From JAJZJT01 sp049964655 (GTDB lineage Bacteria; Actinomycetota; Acidimicrobiia; Acidimicrobiales; RAAP-2), in assembly GCA_049964655.1 (NCBI GenBank), contig JBMFXC010000026.1, positions 1 to 30,328 on the forward strand: a stretch of 30,328 nt of DNA. The letters are read 5' to 3'. Below, piece by piece: positions 15,827 through 23,702 of the stretch. A program made the position numbers and the translations under genes. Numbering within the stretch: position 1 is the first letter of the stretch; each line of letters starts with the position of its first letter. The notes below the pieces were generated by a model. That model did not search any database and was not told the origin of the DNA. It saw only the letters and a list, made by a program, of their open reading frames with translations.

Positions 15827-17828
15827 CGATGTCTCCCAGTCCGAGCGTAGGCCCCCCGGTCAGGAGCCGGGCTGCCGTCAGCTGGGCGTCGAAGATCGCC
15901 TCGAGAGCACTGCGGGGTGCGTATCCATCCCCGACGAGCGCGACGGCCGGGCCGTCGGGGTCGGCGTCGAGGGCCCTGAAGAGGTCGTCCTGCGCCGACC
16001 GGGGACCGACGTGGACGAGGGTGCGGACCCCTGCCACCGCGTGGCGTTCCCCCGTCAGAGTGTCCTCGAGCACCAGCGCCTCCCCGTCGTGGGAGAGCGG
16101 ACGCCGGAATGGATGGACCTGCACGCCCACCTTGCCGTAGCGGTCGAGGAGGGCCAGCCGTGAGTAGGTCGTGACGTTCCAAGCCACCCCGGCGACGGGG
16201 GTGACCAGGTGCACCCGGTGACCTGCTGCCGCGAGGGTCTCGACGGCGGCAGCGGCGATCCAGTCACCCGTCTCGTCGTACACGGCCACCGCGCCCTCCT
16301 CCACGCCCCCGCGCACCGCCGCTTCTGCGGTGACCGTCGTCACCCCCGGCACGGCGTGGACGCGAGGAACGGAACCGGTAGCCACGACGACCGCGTGGAA
16401 GTGGCCCGCTTGGACGTCGGCCGGGTCGACCGCCCAGTGCAGGCGAACCTCGACGCCAGCGGTGAGCACGGCACGCTCCAGTTCGTCGAGCAGCCGCTGC
16501 CAGCGCTGGCGATTGGTGGCCGTGGCGGCCACCGCCAGCTGGCCACCGAGGGTGCCGGTGGCCTCGGCGAGCACCACCCGAGCGCCGGTGGCGGCCAGCG
16601 TCAGTGCCGCCTGGAGGCCGCTGACGCCACCTCCTACCACGAGCACGCGTCGGCCTTGCTGGCTTGCCGCCACCGAGGACCGCCAGGTGTCCCACTCTGC
16701 TTCGAAGCCCACCTCGGGGTTGACGACGCAGGACAGCGGGAGGTTCTGCTCGATGCGGCCGATGCAGCCCTGGTTGCACGCGACACAGGCGCGCACCTCG
16801 TCGAGGTGCCCGCTGCGGACTTTCCGGAGGAGCGCCGGGTCAGCGATGTGCGCCCGGGTCATCCCGACGAGGTCGGCAGCTCCCTCGTCGAGCAGCGATG
16901 CCGCCGTGGTGACGTCGTCGAGCCGGCACACGGCGAGCACGGGGAGCCCGGGGAAGGTGGCCTTGAACCGGGCGGGAAAGTGCCGGAAGGGCGCGGTCGC
17001 AAAGCTCATGTCCGCCATCTGCGTGGACAGGGTGAAGCTGCCGGCGTACGCCGAATGGCTGACGTGGAGGAAGGCGAGTGGGAGCTCCTCCGACAACCGT
17101 TCGACGACTTCCACCATGTCGTCCACGTCGAGACCACCGGGGAGGAACTCCGAGGCGCTGATCCGGATCCCCACCGGCCAGCCGGGGACGGCCGTCACGA
17201 TGGCGGCCAGCACCTCGCGGGTCAGCCGGAGCCGGCCGTCGAGCGTGCCGCCGTAGGCGTCGCTCCGGGTGTTGGTGACCGGGGAGAGGAACTGTTGGAG
17301 CAGGTGCCCGTGGCCCGCGTGGACCTCGAGTCCGTCGAACCCGGCGCGCTGGAGGCGCACGGCCGCGTCGGCGAACGCCGCGGTCACGGCGACGAGGTCG
17401 GCGCGTCCCATGGCGTGGGGGACGTGGGCGCCCGTTGTCCACGGGACGGCCGAGGGGGCCCAGGCTGCGCCCCGCGAGTGCCCGCCTGCCGCTTGGCGTC
17501 CGAGGTGCAGCACTTGGGCGAAGAGGGCGGATCCCTCGGCATGCACTGCGTCGACGAGGGTCCGGAAGGGTGGGACGGCGTCGTCCGACCAGCTCGCCAG
17601 GCTGGAATCGCGGGCCGAGCTCGTGGGGTGGACGCGGATCCCCTCGGTGATGATGAGGCCCACGCCGCCGGCCGCCCGAGCCCGGTGGTAGGCGACGTGG
17701 CGCTCGGTCGGCAGGTTGTCGCGCCCGAAGTTGGTCGTGTGGGCGGAGACGAAGACCCGGTTGCGCAGCCGCACGTCACCGATGGCGAACGGCTCCCACA
17801 ACGAGCTCAGCGCCCCTGTCGTTGCCAC
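15816..17828 (-). CDS. Old Yellow Enzyme-family FMN/[4Fe-4S]/FAD oxidoreductase
   Basis: This is a multidomain reductase of the 2,4-dienoyl-CoA reductase / trimethylamine dehydrogenase type. The 670-residue protein has an N-terminal FMN TIM barrel (opening WEPFAIGDVRLRNRV; HAGHGHLLQQFLSP at 170-183; RSDAYGG). Next come four cysteines spaced for a [4Fe-4S] cluster (C348, C351, C355, C367) and a C-terminal FAD/NAD(P)H domain (GGGVSG at 399-404). Length matches the family (650-690 aa). The GTG start 17828 has AGGGGG a few bases upstream. It lies between the PPOX-fold gene (52 bp upstream) and the SDR gene (11-bp overlap). It may reduce an enoyl or enone bond or oxidise an amine. Family members differ, so the substrate is open. 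Confidence 0.92.
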   Translation of the reverse strand: MATTGALSSLWEPFAIGDVRLRNRVFVSAHTTNFGRDNLPTERHVAYHRARAAGGVGLIITEGIRVHPTSSARDSSLASWSDDAVPPFRTLVDAVHAEGSALFAQVLHLGRQAAGGHSRGAAWAPSAVPWTTGAHVPHAMGRADLVAVTAAFADAAVRLQRAGFDGLEVHAGHGHLLQQFLSPVTNTRSDAYGGTLDGRLRLTREVLAAIVTAVPGWPVGIRISASEFLPGGLDVDDMVEVVERLSEELPLAFLHVSHSAYAGSFTLSTQMADMSFATAPFRHFPARFKATFPGLPVLAVCRLDDVTTAASLLDEGAADLVGMTRAHIADPALLRKVRSGHLDEVRACVACNQGCIGRIEQNLPLSCVVNPEVGFEAEWDTWRSSVAASQQGRRVLVVGGGVSGLQAALTLAATGARVVLAEATGTLGGQLAVAATATNRQRWQRLLDELERAVLTAGVEVRLHWAVDPADVQAGHFHAVVVATGSVPRVHAVPGVTTVTAEAAVRGGVEEGAVAVYDETGDWIAAAAVETLAAAGHRVHLVTPVAGVAWNVTTYSRLALLDRYGKVGVQVHPFRRPLSHDGEALVLEDTLTGERHAVAGVRTLVHVGPRSAQDDLFRALDADPDGPAVALVGDGYAPRSALEAIFDAQLTAARLLTGGPTLGLGDIDVH

Positions 17829-17880
17829 GCTGCCCCCTGTCCTGTCGTCCGGTCTGTTCGATGCCGACCCGAGCCGTGGC

Positions 17881-18453
17881 CTACCCGCGGTCTTCTTCGG
17901 CGACCGTCCAGGTGAACGACTGCGGACCCACTCCGAAGCCTTCGGCGCGTACCTGGACGGGGTGGACGTGGATGCCGACGAGCTCGTCGCGGATGTTCCC
18001 CGGGTGTCGGAGCGGAGCCTTGGTCAGGCCCTGCTCCCGCTGGATGGCGGTCTGCCGTTGGTACCGCTGCAGCGTCCACTCGTCGTCCATGAACTCGGCG
18101 ACACCCCGCAGGAAGACCACACGCGGAGCCGGCAGCCCCCAGTCGTAGACGTGGGGGTGGTCGTTGGTGGCACCCGGAGCCGGCGTTCCCACCCACGTGA
18201 TCTCCACGTGAGGATCCCGGCGCAGCTGGGTGAGCCTCCGGTGCACGCGTCGCTGCACCAGGTCGACCGACCAGTCGTCGTTGACCGGCGCCACCATCGT
18301 CCTCCCCACCGGGAAGCCGTCCTTGTTGATCGTGTAGACCTGCGCGAAGCCCGCCTCGTGGCGCAGGAAGACGGCAACGGCCCGCTGCACGTCGGCAAGC
18401 GGTCGTACCGGCTCGACGTCGCCGAGCTGGTTGGCTTCGACTCGTACGTCCAT
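17881..18453 (-). CDS. PPOX-fold (pyridoxamine oxidase-like) flavin-binding protein
   Basis: This 190-residue protein resembles the pyridoxamine 5'-phosphate oxidase-like split-barrel family, whose members bind FMN, F420 or heme. A central GFAQVYTINKDGFPVGRTMV beta region, a VDLVQRRVHRRLTQLRRDPHVEITW segment and a VVFLRGVAEFMDD strand fit the fold. It is the first gene of the - strand operon followed by the Old Yellow Enzyme and SDR genes. ATG 18453 lies 30 bp from composite operator site 2, so it is probably under the IclR regulator. Cofactor and reaction cannot be told from sequence; a F420-dependent reductase is one option in actinobacteria. Confidence 0.75.
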   Translation of the reverse strand: MDVRVEANQLGDVEPVRPLADVQRAVAVFLRHEAGFAQVYTINKDGFPVGRTMVAPVNDDWSVDLVQRRVHRRLTQLRRDPHVEITWVGTPAPGATNDHPHVYDWGLPAPRVVFLRGVAEFMDDEWTLQRYQRQTAIQREQGLTKAPLRHPGNIRDELVGIHVHPVQVRAEGFGVGPQSFTWTVAEEDRG

Positions 18454-18482
18454 GGCCGCGCTCGCTCCCGTCCTCGGCTACT

Positions 18483-18507
18483 GTTCCTTCAAGCGGAACG
18501 TTGTTCC
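18483..18507. promoter_or_regulatory. Composite IclR-type operator, site 2 (PPOX operon / amidase)
   Basis: GTTCC (18483-18487), seven bases, GGAAC (18495-18499), three bases, GTTCC (18503-18507). Same architecture as site 1, between divergent genes. A possible - strand -10 box TATCGT (18516-18511) would put the PPOX transcript start inside this element. Confidence 0.75.
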
Positions 18508-18586
18508 GGCACGATAGCCGGTGCATGCCAGGTCGTGCACGTGCGCGGCGACCGGGCTCCCGGCCGGAGAGAGTAGGGAGCGGCCC

Positions 18587-20005
18587 GTGAGCGTCGTCGA
18601 CGACGCGGTGGCCCAGGCTGGGCTGGTCCGTGACGGAGCGGTGTCGCCGAGCGAGCTCGTGCAAGCGGCCGTCGACCGGATCGAGGAACGGGACGGGGCG
18701 GTCAATGCCGTCGTGCACCGGCGCTTCGACGCCGCCCGACGCGAGGCGGCGGGCAGGGTGCCGAACGGGCCGTTCCGAGGAGTGCCGTTGCTGGTCAAGG
18801 ACGCGGTGTGCCACACCGCCGGGGATCCCTACCACGTCGGCATGCGACTGCTTGCCGAGCGGGGTTGGGTCGAGCCCGACGACACGGAGCTGGCCGCCCG
18901 GTTCCGCCGGGCTGGGTTCGTCATCGTCGGCCGGACGAACACCCCAGAGCTGGCCACCGCCTACACCACCGAGCCGTTGGCGTACGGTCCGACTCGGAAC
19001 CCCTGGGACCTGTCCCGTTCGGCCGGGGGCTCGAGTGGCGGCTCGGCTGCGGCGGTCGCCGCCGGGATGGTCGCGGTCGCCCACGGCAACGACATGGGCG
19101 GGTCGATCCGTGTCCCTGCGTCCTGTTGCGGCGTCGTCGGCCTCAAGCCAACGCGAGCACGCACCTCCCTTGGCCCCGATTTCGGAGAGTACTGGGCCAT
19201 GTTGACCCACGAAGGCGTGCTGACCCGCAGCGTGCGGGACACGGCTGCGGTGCTCGACGCCGTCGCCGGAGCAGCGGTCGGTGACCCCTATACGGCCCCG
19301 CCACCCGCCCGGCCGTTCGCCGCGTCACTGGAGCGGGACCCGCCACCGCTGCGGGTGGGGTTCCTCACCACGGTCCCGGTCGAGGGGAGAGCTGCCGACC
19401 CCGACTGCGTGCGGGCCGTGCACCGGACCGCCCGGTTGCTCGAGGAACGTGGGCACCACGTCGAGGAGGCCGCTCCTGGCGCACTGGACGAGCCGGAGGT
19501 CGGGACGCACTTCGCCGCGGTCTTCACCGCATCGGTCGCCCGCGACCTCGACCGTTGGGCGGCCCGGCTCGGTGTGCGGATCGGGCCCGACGACGTCGAG
19601 CCGCGCAACTGGATGCTGGCCGAGCACGGGTGGTCGGTCAGCGGCGTGGCACTGCTGGCTGCCGTCGAGCACCTCCAGGCGCACAGTCGCCGGGTGGCGA
19701 GCTGGTGGTCCGACGGCTTCGACCTGCTGGTGACACCCACGTTGCCGATCGTGCCGCCGACGCTCGGCCGCCTGCCCCTCGAGCCTGACCTCGCAGCCGT
19801 CGCCGACCTCGGGCAGTTCACGGCCCCGTTCAACGTCACCGGCCAACCGGCTGTCTCCCTCCCCGTGCACGCCACCGCCGAGGGCCTCCCGGTCGGGGTG
19901 CAACTGGTCGCTGCCTACGGGCGCGAGGACCTACTCCTGGCGGCCTCGGCGCAGCTCGAGCGGGCGGTGTTGTGGTCCACGCGCCGACCGACGCCGAGGC
20001 CGTAG
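18587..20005 (+). CDS. Amidase-signature family amidohydrolase
   Basis: This is a 472-residue amidase-signature enzyme that hydrolyses carboxamides to acid and ammonia or amine. The Ser-cisSer-Lys triad is visible: K71 in LLVKDAV, S149 in GGSSGGS, and nucleophile S173 in GGSIRVPAS, followed by CGVVGLKPT. A C-terminal GQPAVSLPV block also fits the family. GTG 18587 is chosen for GGGAG six bases upstream; an upstream ATG at 18521 would run through the leader. It is divergent from the PPOX operon with operator site 2 between, so it is likely part of the IclR regulon. The ABC transporter genes follow on the same strand but with their own promoter and operator. Substrate unknown. Confidence 0.92.
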   Translation: MSVVDDAVAQAGLVRDGAVSPSELVQAAVDRIEERDGAVNAVVHRRFDAARREAAGRVPNGPFRGVPLLVKDAVCHTAGDPYHVGMRLLAERGWVEPDDTELAARFRRAGFVIVGRTNTPELATAYTTEPLAYGPTRNPWDLSRSAGGSSGGSAAAVAAGMVAVAHGNDMGGSIRVPASCCGVVGLKPTRARTSLGPDFGEYWAMLTHEGVLTRSVRDTAAVLDAVAGAAVGDPYTAPPPARPFAASLERDPPPLRVGFLTTVPVEGRAADPDCVRAVHRTARLLEERGHHVEEAAPGALDEPEVGTHFAAVFTASVARDLDRWAARLGVRIGPDDVEPRNWMLAEHGWSVSGVALLAAVEHLQAHSRRVASWWSDGFDLLVTPTLPIVPPTLGRLPLEPDLAAVADLGQFTAPFNVTGQPAVSLPVHATAEGLPVGVQLVAAYGREDLLLAASAQLERAVLWSTRRPTPRP

Positions 20006-20025
20006 ACGTGAGGCCACCGAGCTGC

Positions 20026-20071
20026 CCGCCAGAGGGTCCGCCAGAGGGTCCGCCAGAGGGTCCGCCAGAGG
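20026..20071 (+). repeat. 12-bp tandem repeat downstream of the amidase
   Basis: Three perfect copies of CCGCCAGAGGGT plus ten bases of a fourth lie between the amidase stop and the transporter promoter. Frames run through it on both strands, but none belongs to a recognisable gene. Confidence 0.9.
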
Positions 20072-20107
20072 CCGCGCTCTGCCGTCTCGGGACGTCGACG
20101 ATCGATC

Positions 20108-20136
20108 TTGACAGCGACGCTGGGCTCTGGCAGTGT
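20108..20136 (+). promoter_or_regulatory. Candidate promoter for the ABC transporter operon
   Basis: A perfect TTGACA (20108-20113) is followed, after 17 bases, by a weak -10 CAGTGT (20131-20136). The predicted transcript start falls just upstream of operator site 3, an arrangement expected for repression. Confidence 0.5.
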
Positions 20137-20146
20137 CTCCACAACC

Positions 20147-20171
20147 GGAACAAAGTACCGCTCAGCGGAAC
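20147..20171. promoter_or_regulatory. Composite IclR-type operator, site 3 (ABC transporter)
   Basis: GGAAC (20147-20151), three bases, GTACC (20155-20159), seven bases, GGAAC (20167-20171): the reverse orientation of sites 1 and 2, with one base change in the middle half-site. The 11-mer CGGAACAAAGT is repeated exactly 20 bp apart (20146 and 20166). Confidence 0.75.
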
Positions 20172-20189
20172 AAAGTGGGGGGTCTCACG

Positions 20190-20213
20190 ATGAACGGGAT
20201 GGCCCGCACGTGA
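20190..20213 (+). CDS. Possible 7-residue leader peptide upstream of livH
   Basis: An ATG at 20190, seven bases after a GGGGGG run (20177-20182), opens a seven-codon frame encoding MNGMART. Its TGA (20211-20213) overlaps the livH GTG (20210-20212) in the same GTGA form used throughout the window. It may couple translation to livH. It could also be chance, with livH starting on its own. Confidence 0.35.
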   Translation: MNGMART

Positions 20214-21088
20214 TCATTCTGGCAACCGGCCTGACCGACGGGATGCTCATCTTTTTGGTGGCCAGCGGACTGACCCTGGTGCTCGGCGTCATGCGGGTCG
20301 TCAACTTCTCGCACGGTGGCTTCTTCATGATCGGCGCCTACCTCGGCTACGAGCTGCTCGGCGGCCACGCCCAGCCGATCTGGCTGTTCGTGCTCCTGGT
20401 CATCGTCGCCTCTGCCGCCACCGCGGTGGTGGGACTGGTGAGCGAGCGAGTGCTGTTCCGCCGCCTGTACAAGCTCCCCGAGGTCACCTCTCTCCTCGGC
20501 ACCTACGCCCTACTCCTCATCCTCGAGGGCGGCGCGCAGCTGATCTGGGGCCAGAACCCCGTCACCCAGCCCGAACCGTCCAGCCTGGTGCATGCCTTCA
20601 CGGTGGCGGGCGCCCAGGTGCCCCGCTACGACATCCTGATCGTGGCAGCGGGCGTGCTCACCGCCGCCGGCCTGCAGGTGCTGATCAAGCGCACCGAGTT
20701 CGGGCGGCAGCTCACCGCCGTGGCCGAGGACCGGTTCATGGCCGGCCTGCTGGGCGTCGACGTCAACCGAGTCTTCGCCGCCACCTTCGCGCTCGGCATC
20801 TTCCTCGCCGGGCTGGGTGGCGCGCTGGCCGGGCCCACCCTCAGCATGGTGCCCGACATCGCCGTCACCTTCATCCTGCAGGCGTTCGCCGTGGTCATCA
20901 TCGGTGGCTTCGGCAGCATCGGCGGGTCGCTGATCGCCGCCCTCGCCCTCGGCCTGCTGAACTCCTTCTTGGCCAGCGACGCCCCGAGCCTGGCGGACTT
21001 CTCCCTCTACTTCCTGATGGCCGCGGTGCTCATCGTGCGGCCGCAGGGCCTGCTGGGCTCTCGGCAGCTCGCCGGGGAGGACCTGTGA
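20210..21088 (+). CDS. livH: Branched-chain-type ABC transporter permease (LivH)
   Basis: This is an inner-membrane permease of the HAAT (hydrophobic amino acid) ABC family. The 292-residue protein is highly hydrophobic with multiple membrane segments. It has the family N-terminal block GLTLVLGVMRVVNFSHGGFFMIGAYLGY, a central GRQLTAVAEDRFMAGLLGVDVNRV and a C-terminal AFAVVIIGGFGSIGG. GTG 20210 gives a normal family N-terminus and overlaps the stop of a possible leader ORF; upstream in-frame codons cross the operator. The stop overlaps the livM start by four bases. Such transporters also carry amides, urea, aromatic acids and other carboxylates, so the symbol indicates family, not substrate. 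Confidence 0.9.
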   Translation: MIILATGLTDGMLIFLVASGLTLVLGVMRVVNFSHGGFFMIGAYLGYELLGGHAQPIWLFVLLVIVASAATAVVGLVSERVLFRRLYKLPEVTSLLGTYALLLILEGGAQLIWGQNPVTQPEPSSLVHAFTVAGAQVPRYDILIVAAGVLTAAGLQVLIKRTEFGRQLTAVAEDRFMAGLLGVDVNRVFAATFALGIFLAGLGGALAGPTLSMVPDIAVTFILQAFAVVIIGGFGSIGGSLIAALALGLLNSFLASDAPSLADFSLYFLMAAVLIVRPQGLLGSRQLAGEDL

Positions 21089-22143
21089 CCCGGCGAGGCG
21101 TGGCAGGGCTGGTCGCCCTGGTCGTGCTGGCCGTGGTGTGGCCCCGGATCATCGGCAGCGGGCAGCTGTTCTTCTGGGACACCGCAGTCATCGCCGTGCT
21201 CTTCGCCACCAGTGTCAACCTGCTCTTCGGGTCGGCGGGGATCCCGTCGTTCGGTCAGGCTGCCTTCTACGGGGTGGGCGCCTACGCGGTGGCCAAGGTG
21301 GCGGGGCACGCCTGGCCGGTGCCGGCTGCACTGGTGCTGGCGGTGGTCGTCGGTGGTGCGGTCGCCTTCGCCACGTCGCTGCTCACGTGGCGGACGGCCG
21401 GGCTCGCCTTCGCCATGCTCACGCTGGCCATCGCCCAGGCGCTCTACACCCTCGTGGAGAAGGTCAATTGGCTCGGTGGCTACAACGGCCTGCCAGGCAT
21501 CACGGCCCCGTCCCTGTGGGGGATCAGCTTCTTCAACCAGGCCAACCTGTGGTACCTGAACGTCTTCTGGGTTGCCGTCGGCCTGCTTGCCTTCTGGCGC
21601 ATCCGTCGGTCACCGTTCGGGCACACCCTGAACGCCATCCGGCAGGACCCGCGACGCGCCGCCTTCCTCGGGGTCAACGTCCGCGCCTACCGGGCGGTGG
21701 CGTTCACCCTGGCCGGATGCGGGGCCGGGCTGGCCGGGGGGCTGTTCGCATACACCAACCAGATCGTGTCACCGGCCAGCCTGTACTGGACCGAGTCGGC
21801 AACCCCCATCATCATGCTGCTGCTCGGAGGGATCTCGTACTTCTGGGGGCCGGCCGTCGGCGCCATCCTGCTGTCCGCCCTCTTGAACTACCTCGACCAG
21901 GTCACGACGTCGTACCTGTTCTACGTCGGGCTCCTGCTGCTGGTGGTGCTTCTCCTGCTCCCGCAGGGGATCCTCAGCGTGCCCGCCACGCTCCAGCGAC
22001 TGCTCCACCGAAACCGAGACGGTCCGCTCGGTCCCCGACGCCGCGGCCTGGCCGCCAAGGTGGGCGGGTTGGGACCGGAGCCTCCTGGCGACGTCGTCAT
22101 CCCGCTCGTCCCGGAGCCGACCGACTCGGCGAGCACGTCGTGA
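21085..22143 (+). CDS. livM: Branched-chain-type ABC transporter permease (LivM)
   Basis: This is the second permease of the importer, 352 residues with multiple membrane segments. Family blocks include FATSVNLLFGSAGIPSFGQAAFYGVGAYAV, GGYNGLPGI, GHTLNAIRQDPRRAAFLGVNV and GGISYFWGPAVGA. The hydrophilic C-terminal tail of about 50 residues after LPQGIL is longer than usual. The GTG start overlaps the livH stop (GTGA) and has GGGGAGG a few bases upstream. Its stop overlaps the ATPase gene that follows. Substrate unknown; expression is expected from operator site 3. Confidence 0.92.
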   Translation: MTRRGVAGLVALVVLAVVWPRIIGSGQLFFWDTAVIAVLFATSVNLLFGSAGIPSFGQAAFYGVGAYAVAKVAGHAWPVPAALVLAVVVGGAVAFATSLLTWRTAGLAFAMLTLAIAQALYTLVEKVNWLGGYNGLPGITAPSLWGISFFNQANLWYLNVFWVAVGLLAFWRIRRSPFGHTLNAIRQDPRRAAFLGVNVRAYRAVAFTLAGCGAGLAGGLFAYTNQIVSPASLYWTESATPIIMLLLGGISYFWGPAVGAILLSALLNYLDQVTTSYLFYVGLLLLVVLLLLPQGILSVPATLQRLLHRNRDGPLGPRRRGLAAKVGGLGPEPPGDVVIPLVPEPTDSASTS

Positions 22144-22901
22144 CCACACCGCCGCCCCCGGCCGTCGAGGTGCGCAACGTGGTCAAGCGGTTCGCCGGCA
22201 ACACCGCCCTCGACGACGTCGAGCTGACGGTACCGGCCGGGCAGGTCCACGCCGTGATCGGGCCCAACGGTGCCGGCAAGAGCACCCTGTTCGCGGTCAT
22301 CGCAGGCGAGCACCGCCCCGACCGGGGGACCGTGCACATCGCTGGCCAGAACGTCACGTCGATGGCGGCGCACCGCCGCGTCAAGGCGGGGGTGGCCAGA
22401 GCGTTCCAGGTGGCGCGCGTCTTCGCCGAGATGACCGTCGAGGAGAACGTGACCGTCGCTGTCGTGGCGGCCCACGGCACGTCCCGGGTTTTCTGGAGCG
22501 GCGGCGGGCTCCGTCGGGCCCGCCGCCCCGTCGCCGAGGCGCTCGAGGAGATGCGGCTCGGGGACTTGCGGGAGCGTCAGGCCCGGGCGCTCTCACAAGG
22601 CGACCGCAAGCGCCTCGAGATCGCCATGGCGCTCGTGCTCGAGCCCAAGCTCCTGCTGCTCGACGAGCCGACGGCTGGGATGTCGCCAGAGGAGACGGCT
22701 GCCACGGTGGAGCTCGTCCACGAGCTGTGGACCCACACCGGGCTCACCGTCTTGCTGACCGAGCACGACATGCAGGTCGTCTTCGGCCTGGCTCAGCAGC
22801 TTACCGTGCTCAACCGGGGTACCGTGCTGTGCACGGGCGACCCGGCCGTCGTGCGGGAGCGCGAGGACGTGCGGGAGATCTACCTGGGGGCCTCCACGTG
22901 A
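22140..22901 (+). CDS. livG: Branched-chain-type ABC transporter ATPase (LivG)
   Basis: This is the first ATP-binding subunit of the importer, at the inner face of the membrane. The 253 residues contain Walker A GPNGAGKST (41-49), an ABC signature in the variant form LSQGD (151-155, Q in place of the usual G), Walker B LLLLDE (171-176) and a switch histidine in TEHDM. The C-terminal TGDPAVVRE...EIYLG is typical of LivG. The GTG start overlaps the livM stop and the stop overlaps livF, each by four bases. The open frame upstream of 22140 is a shadow within livM. Confidence 0.93.
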   Translation: MTTPPPPAVEVRNVVKRFAGNTALDDVELTVPAGQVHAVIGPNGAGKSTLFAVIAGEHRPDRGTVHIAGQNVTSMAAHRRVKAGVARAFQVARVFAEMTVEENVTVAVVAAHGTSRVFWSGGGLRRARRPVAEALEEMRLGDLRERQARALSQGDRKRLEIAMALVLEPKLLLLDEPTAGMSPEETAATVELVHELWTHTGLTVLLTEHDMQVVFGLAQQLTVLNRGTVLCTGDPAVVREREDVREIYLGAST

Positions 22902-23611
22902 GCGACGACCTCGAGGTGCGCGGTCTGCACGCCTTCTACGGAACTGCCCACGTGCTCTTCGGGGTGGACCTGACCGTCCCGGCAGGGACGACCACCGCGC
23001 TGCTGGGCCGGAACGGGGCGGGGAAGACCACCCTGCTCAGGAGCATCGCCAACGCCGAGGTGAAGACGAACGGTTCGGTGCACTACGGACCGACGGACCT
23101 GCGGGCGCTGGCCCCGCACCGGGTCGCTCGCGCCGGTGTGCAGCTCGTCCCCGAGGACCGACGGATCTTCACCCGCCTGACCGTACGGGAGAACCTGCGC
23201 CTGGCGACGAAGGCGGCGACCCCCGACCGACCCGCGCTCTCCGTCGACCGCATCGTCGACCTCTTTCCGCTCCTCGGCGACCTGATCGGACGGGCTGGCT
23301 ACGCCCTGAGCGGTGGCGAACAGCAGCTGTTGGCCATCGCCAGGGCGATGGTGGGCAACCCGTCGCTCCTGTTGCTCGACGAGCCCTCCGAGGGGCTCGC
23401 GCCCCGGATCGTCGAGCAGGTCGGCGAGGTCATCAGGCGGCTGCAGTCCGAGTTCACCCTGACAGTGGTGCTGGCCGAGCAGAACAGTCACTTCGCCGTG
23501 GGCCTCGCTGACGCAGTCTGCGTCATCGACGACGGGCGCGTCGTCTTCGACGGGACGGCAGGGGCGTTCGCCGCCCAGGACGACGTTCGTGAGCGGTACT
23601 TGCAGGTCTGA
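22898..23611 (+). CDS. livF: Branched-chain-type ABC transporter ATPase (LivF)
   Basis: This is the second ATP-binding subunit, 237 residues. It has Walker A GRNGAGKTT (37-45), signature LSGGEQQ (137-143), Walker B LLLLDE (157-162) and a LAEQN switch region. The VPEDRRIFTRLTVRENL block is a LivF hallmark. The GTG start overlaps the livG stop (GTGA). It closes the livHMGF operon; the substrate-binding protein follows after 91 bp with its own promoter and operator site 4. Confidence 0.93.
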   Translation: MSDDLEVRGLHAFYGTAHVLFGVDLTVPAGTTTALLGRNGAGKTTLLRSIANAEVKTNGSVHYGPTDLRALAPHRVARAGVQLVPEDRRIFTRLTVRENLRLATKAATPDRPALSVDRIVDLFPLLGDLIGRAGYALSGGEQQLLAIARAMVGNPSLLLLDEPSEGLAPRIVEQVGEVIRRLQSEFTLTVVLAEQNSHFAVGLADAVCVIDDGRVVFDGTAGAFAAQDDVRERYLQV

Positions 23612-23613
23612 CG

Positions 23614-23642
23614 TAGACAACTCGACCTCGGCGTGCTAAAGA
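23614..23642 (+). promoter_or_regulatory. Candidate promoter for the substrate-binding protein operon
   Basis: TAGACA (23614-23619, five of six to TTGACA), a 17-base spacer and a weak -10 TAAAGA (23637-23642). Operator site 4 begins just downstream of the expected transcript start, as at the transporter promoter. Confidence 0.4.
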
Positions 23643-23655
23643 TGGCGCCGATAAC

Positions 23656-23683
23656 GGAACGTTGTTTCGGTGAGCGAAACAAC
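23656..23683. promoter_or_regulatory. Composite IclR-type operator, site 4 (substrate-binding protein operon)
   Basis: GGAAC (23656-23660), three bases, GTTTC (23664-23668), seven bases, GAAAC (23676-23680). The inverted-repeat part extends to perfect 9-bp arms, GTTGTTTCG (23661-23669) and CGAAACAAC (23675-23683), around GTGAG. Same orientation as site 3. Confidence 0.78.
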
Positions 23684-23702
23684 AAGGGAGGATGGGAGCA
23701 CC

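Noticed and set aside
16209..17915. Long + strand frame (568 codons) opposite the Old Yellow Enzyme gene
   Set aside because: The - strand frame has a full FMN, Fe-S and FAD domain order; the + strand frame has none and is a shadow.
20026..20071. 12-bp repeat as a CRISPR-like array or origin iterons
   Set aside because: Units are contiguous with no spacers, there are under four copies, and no cas or replication genes are nearby.
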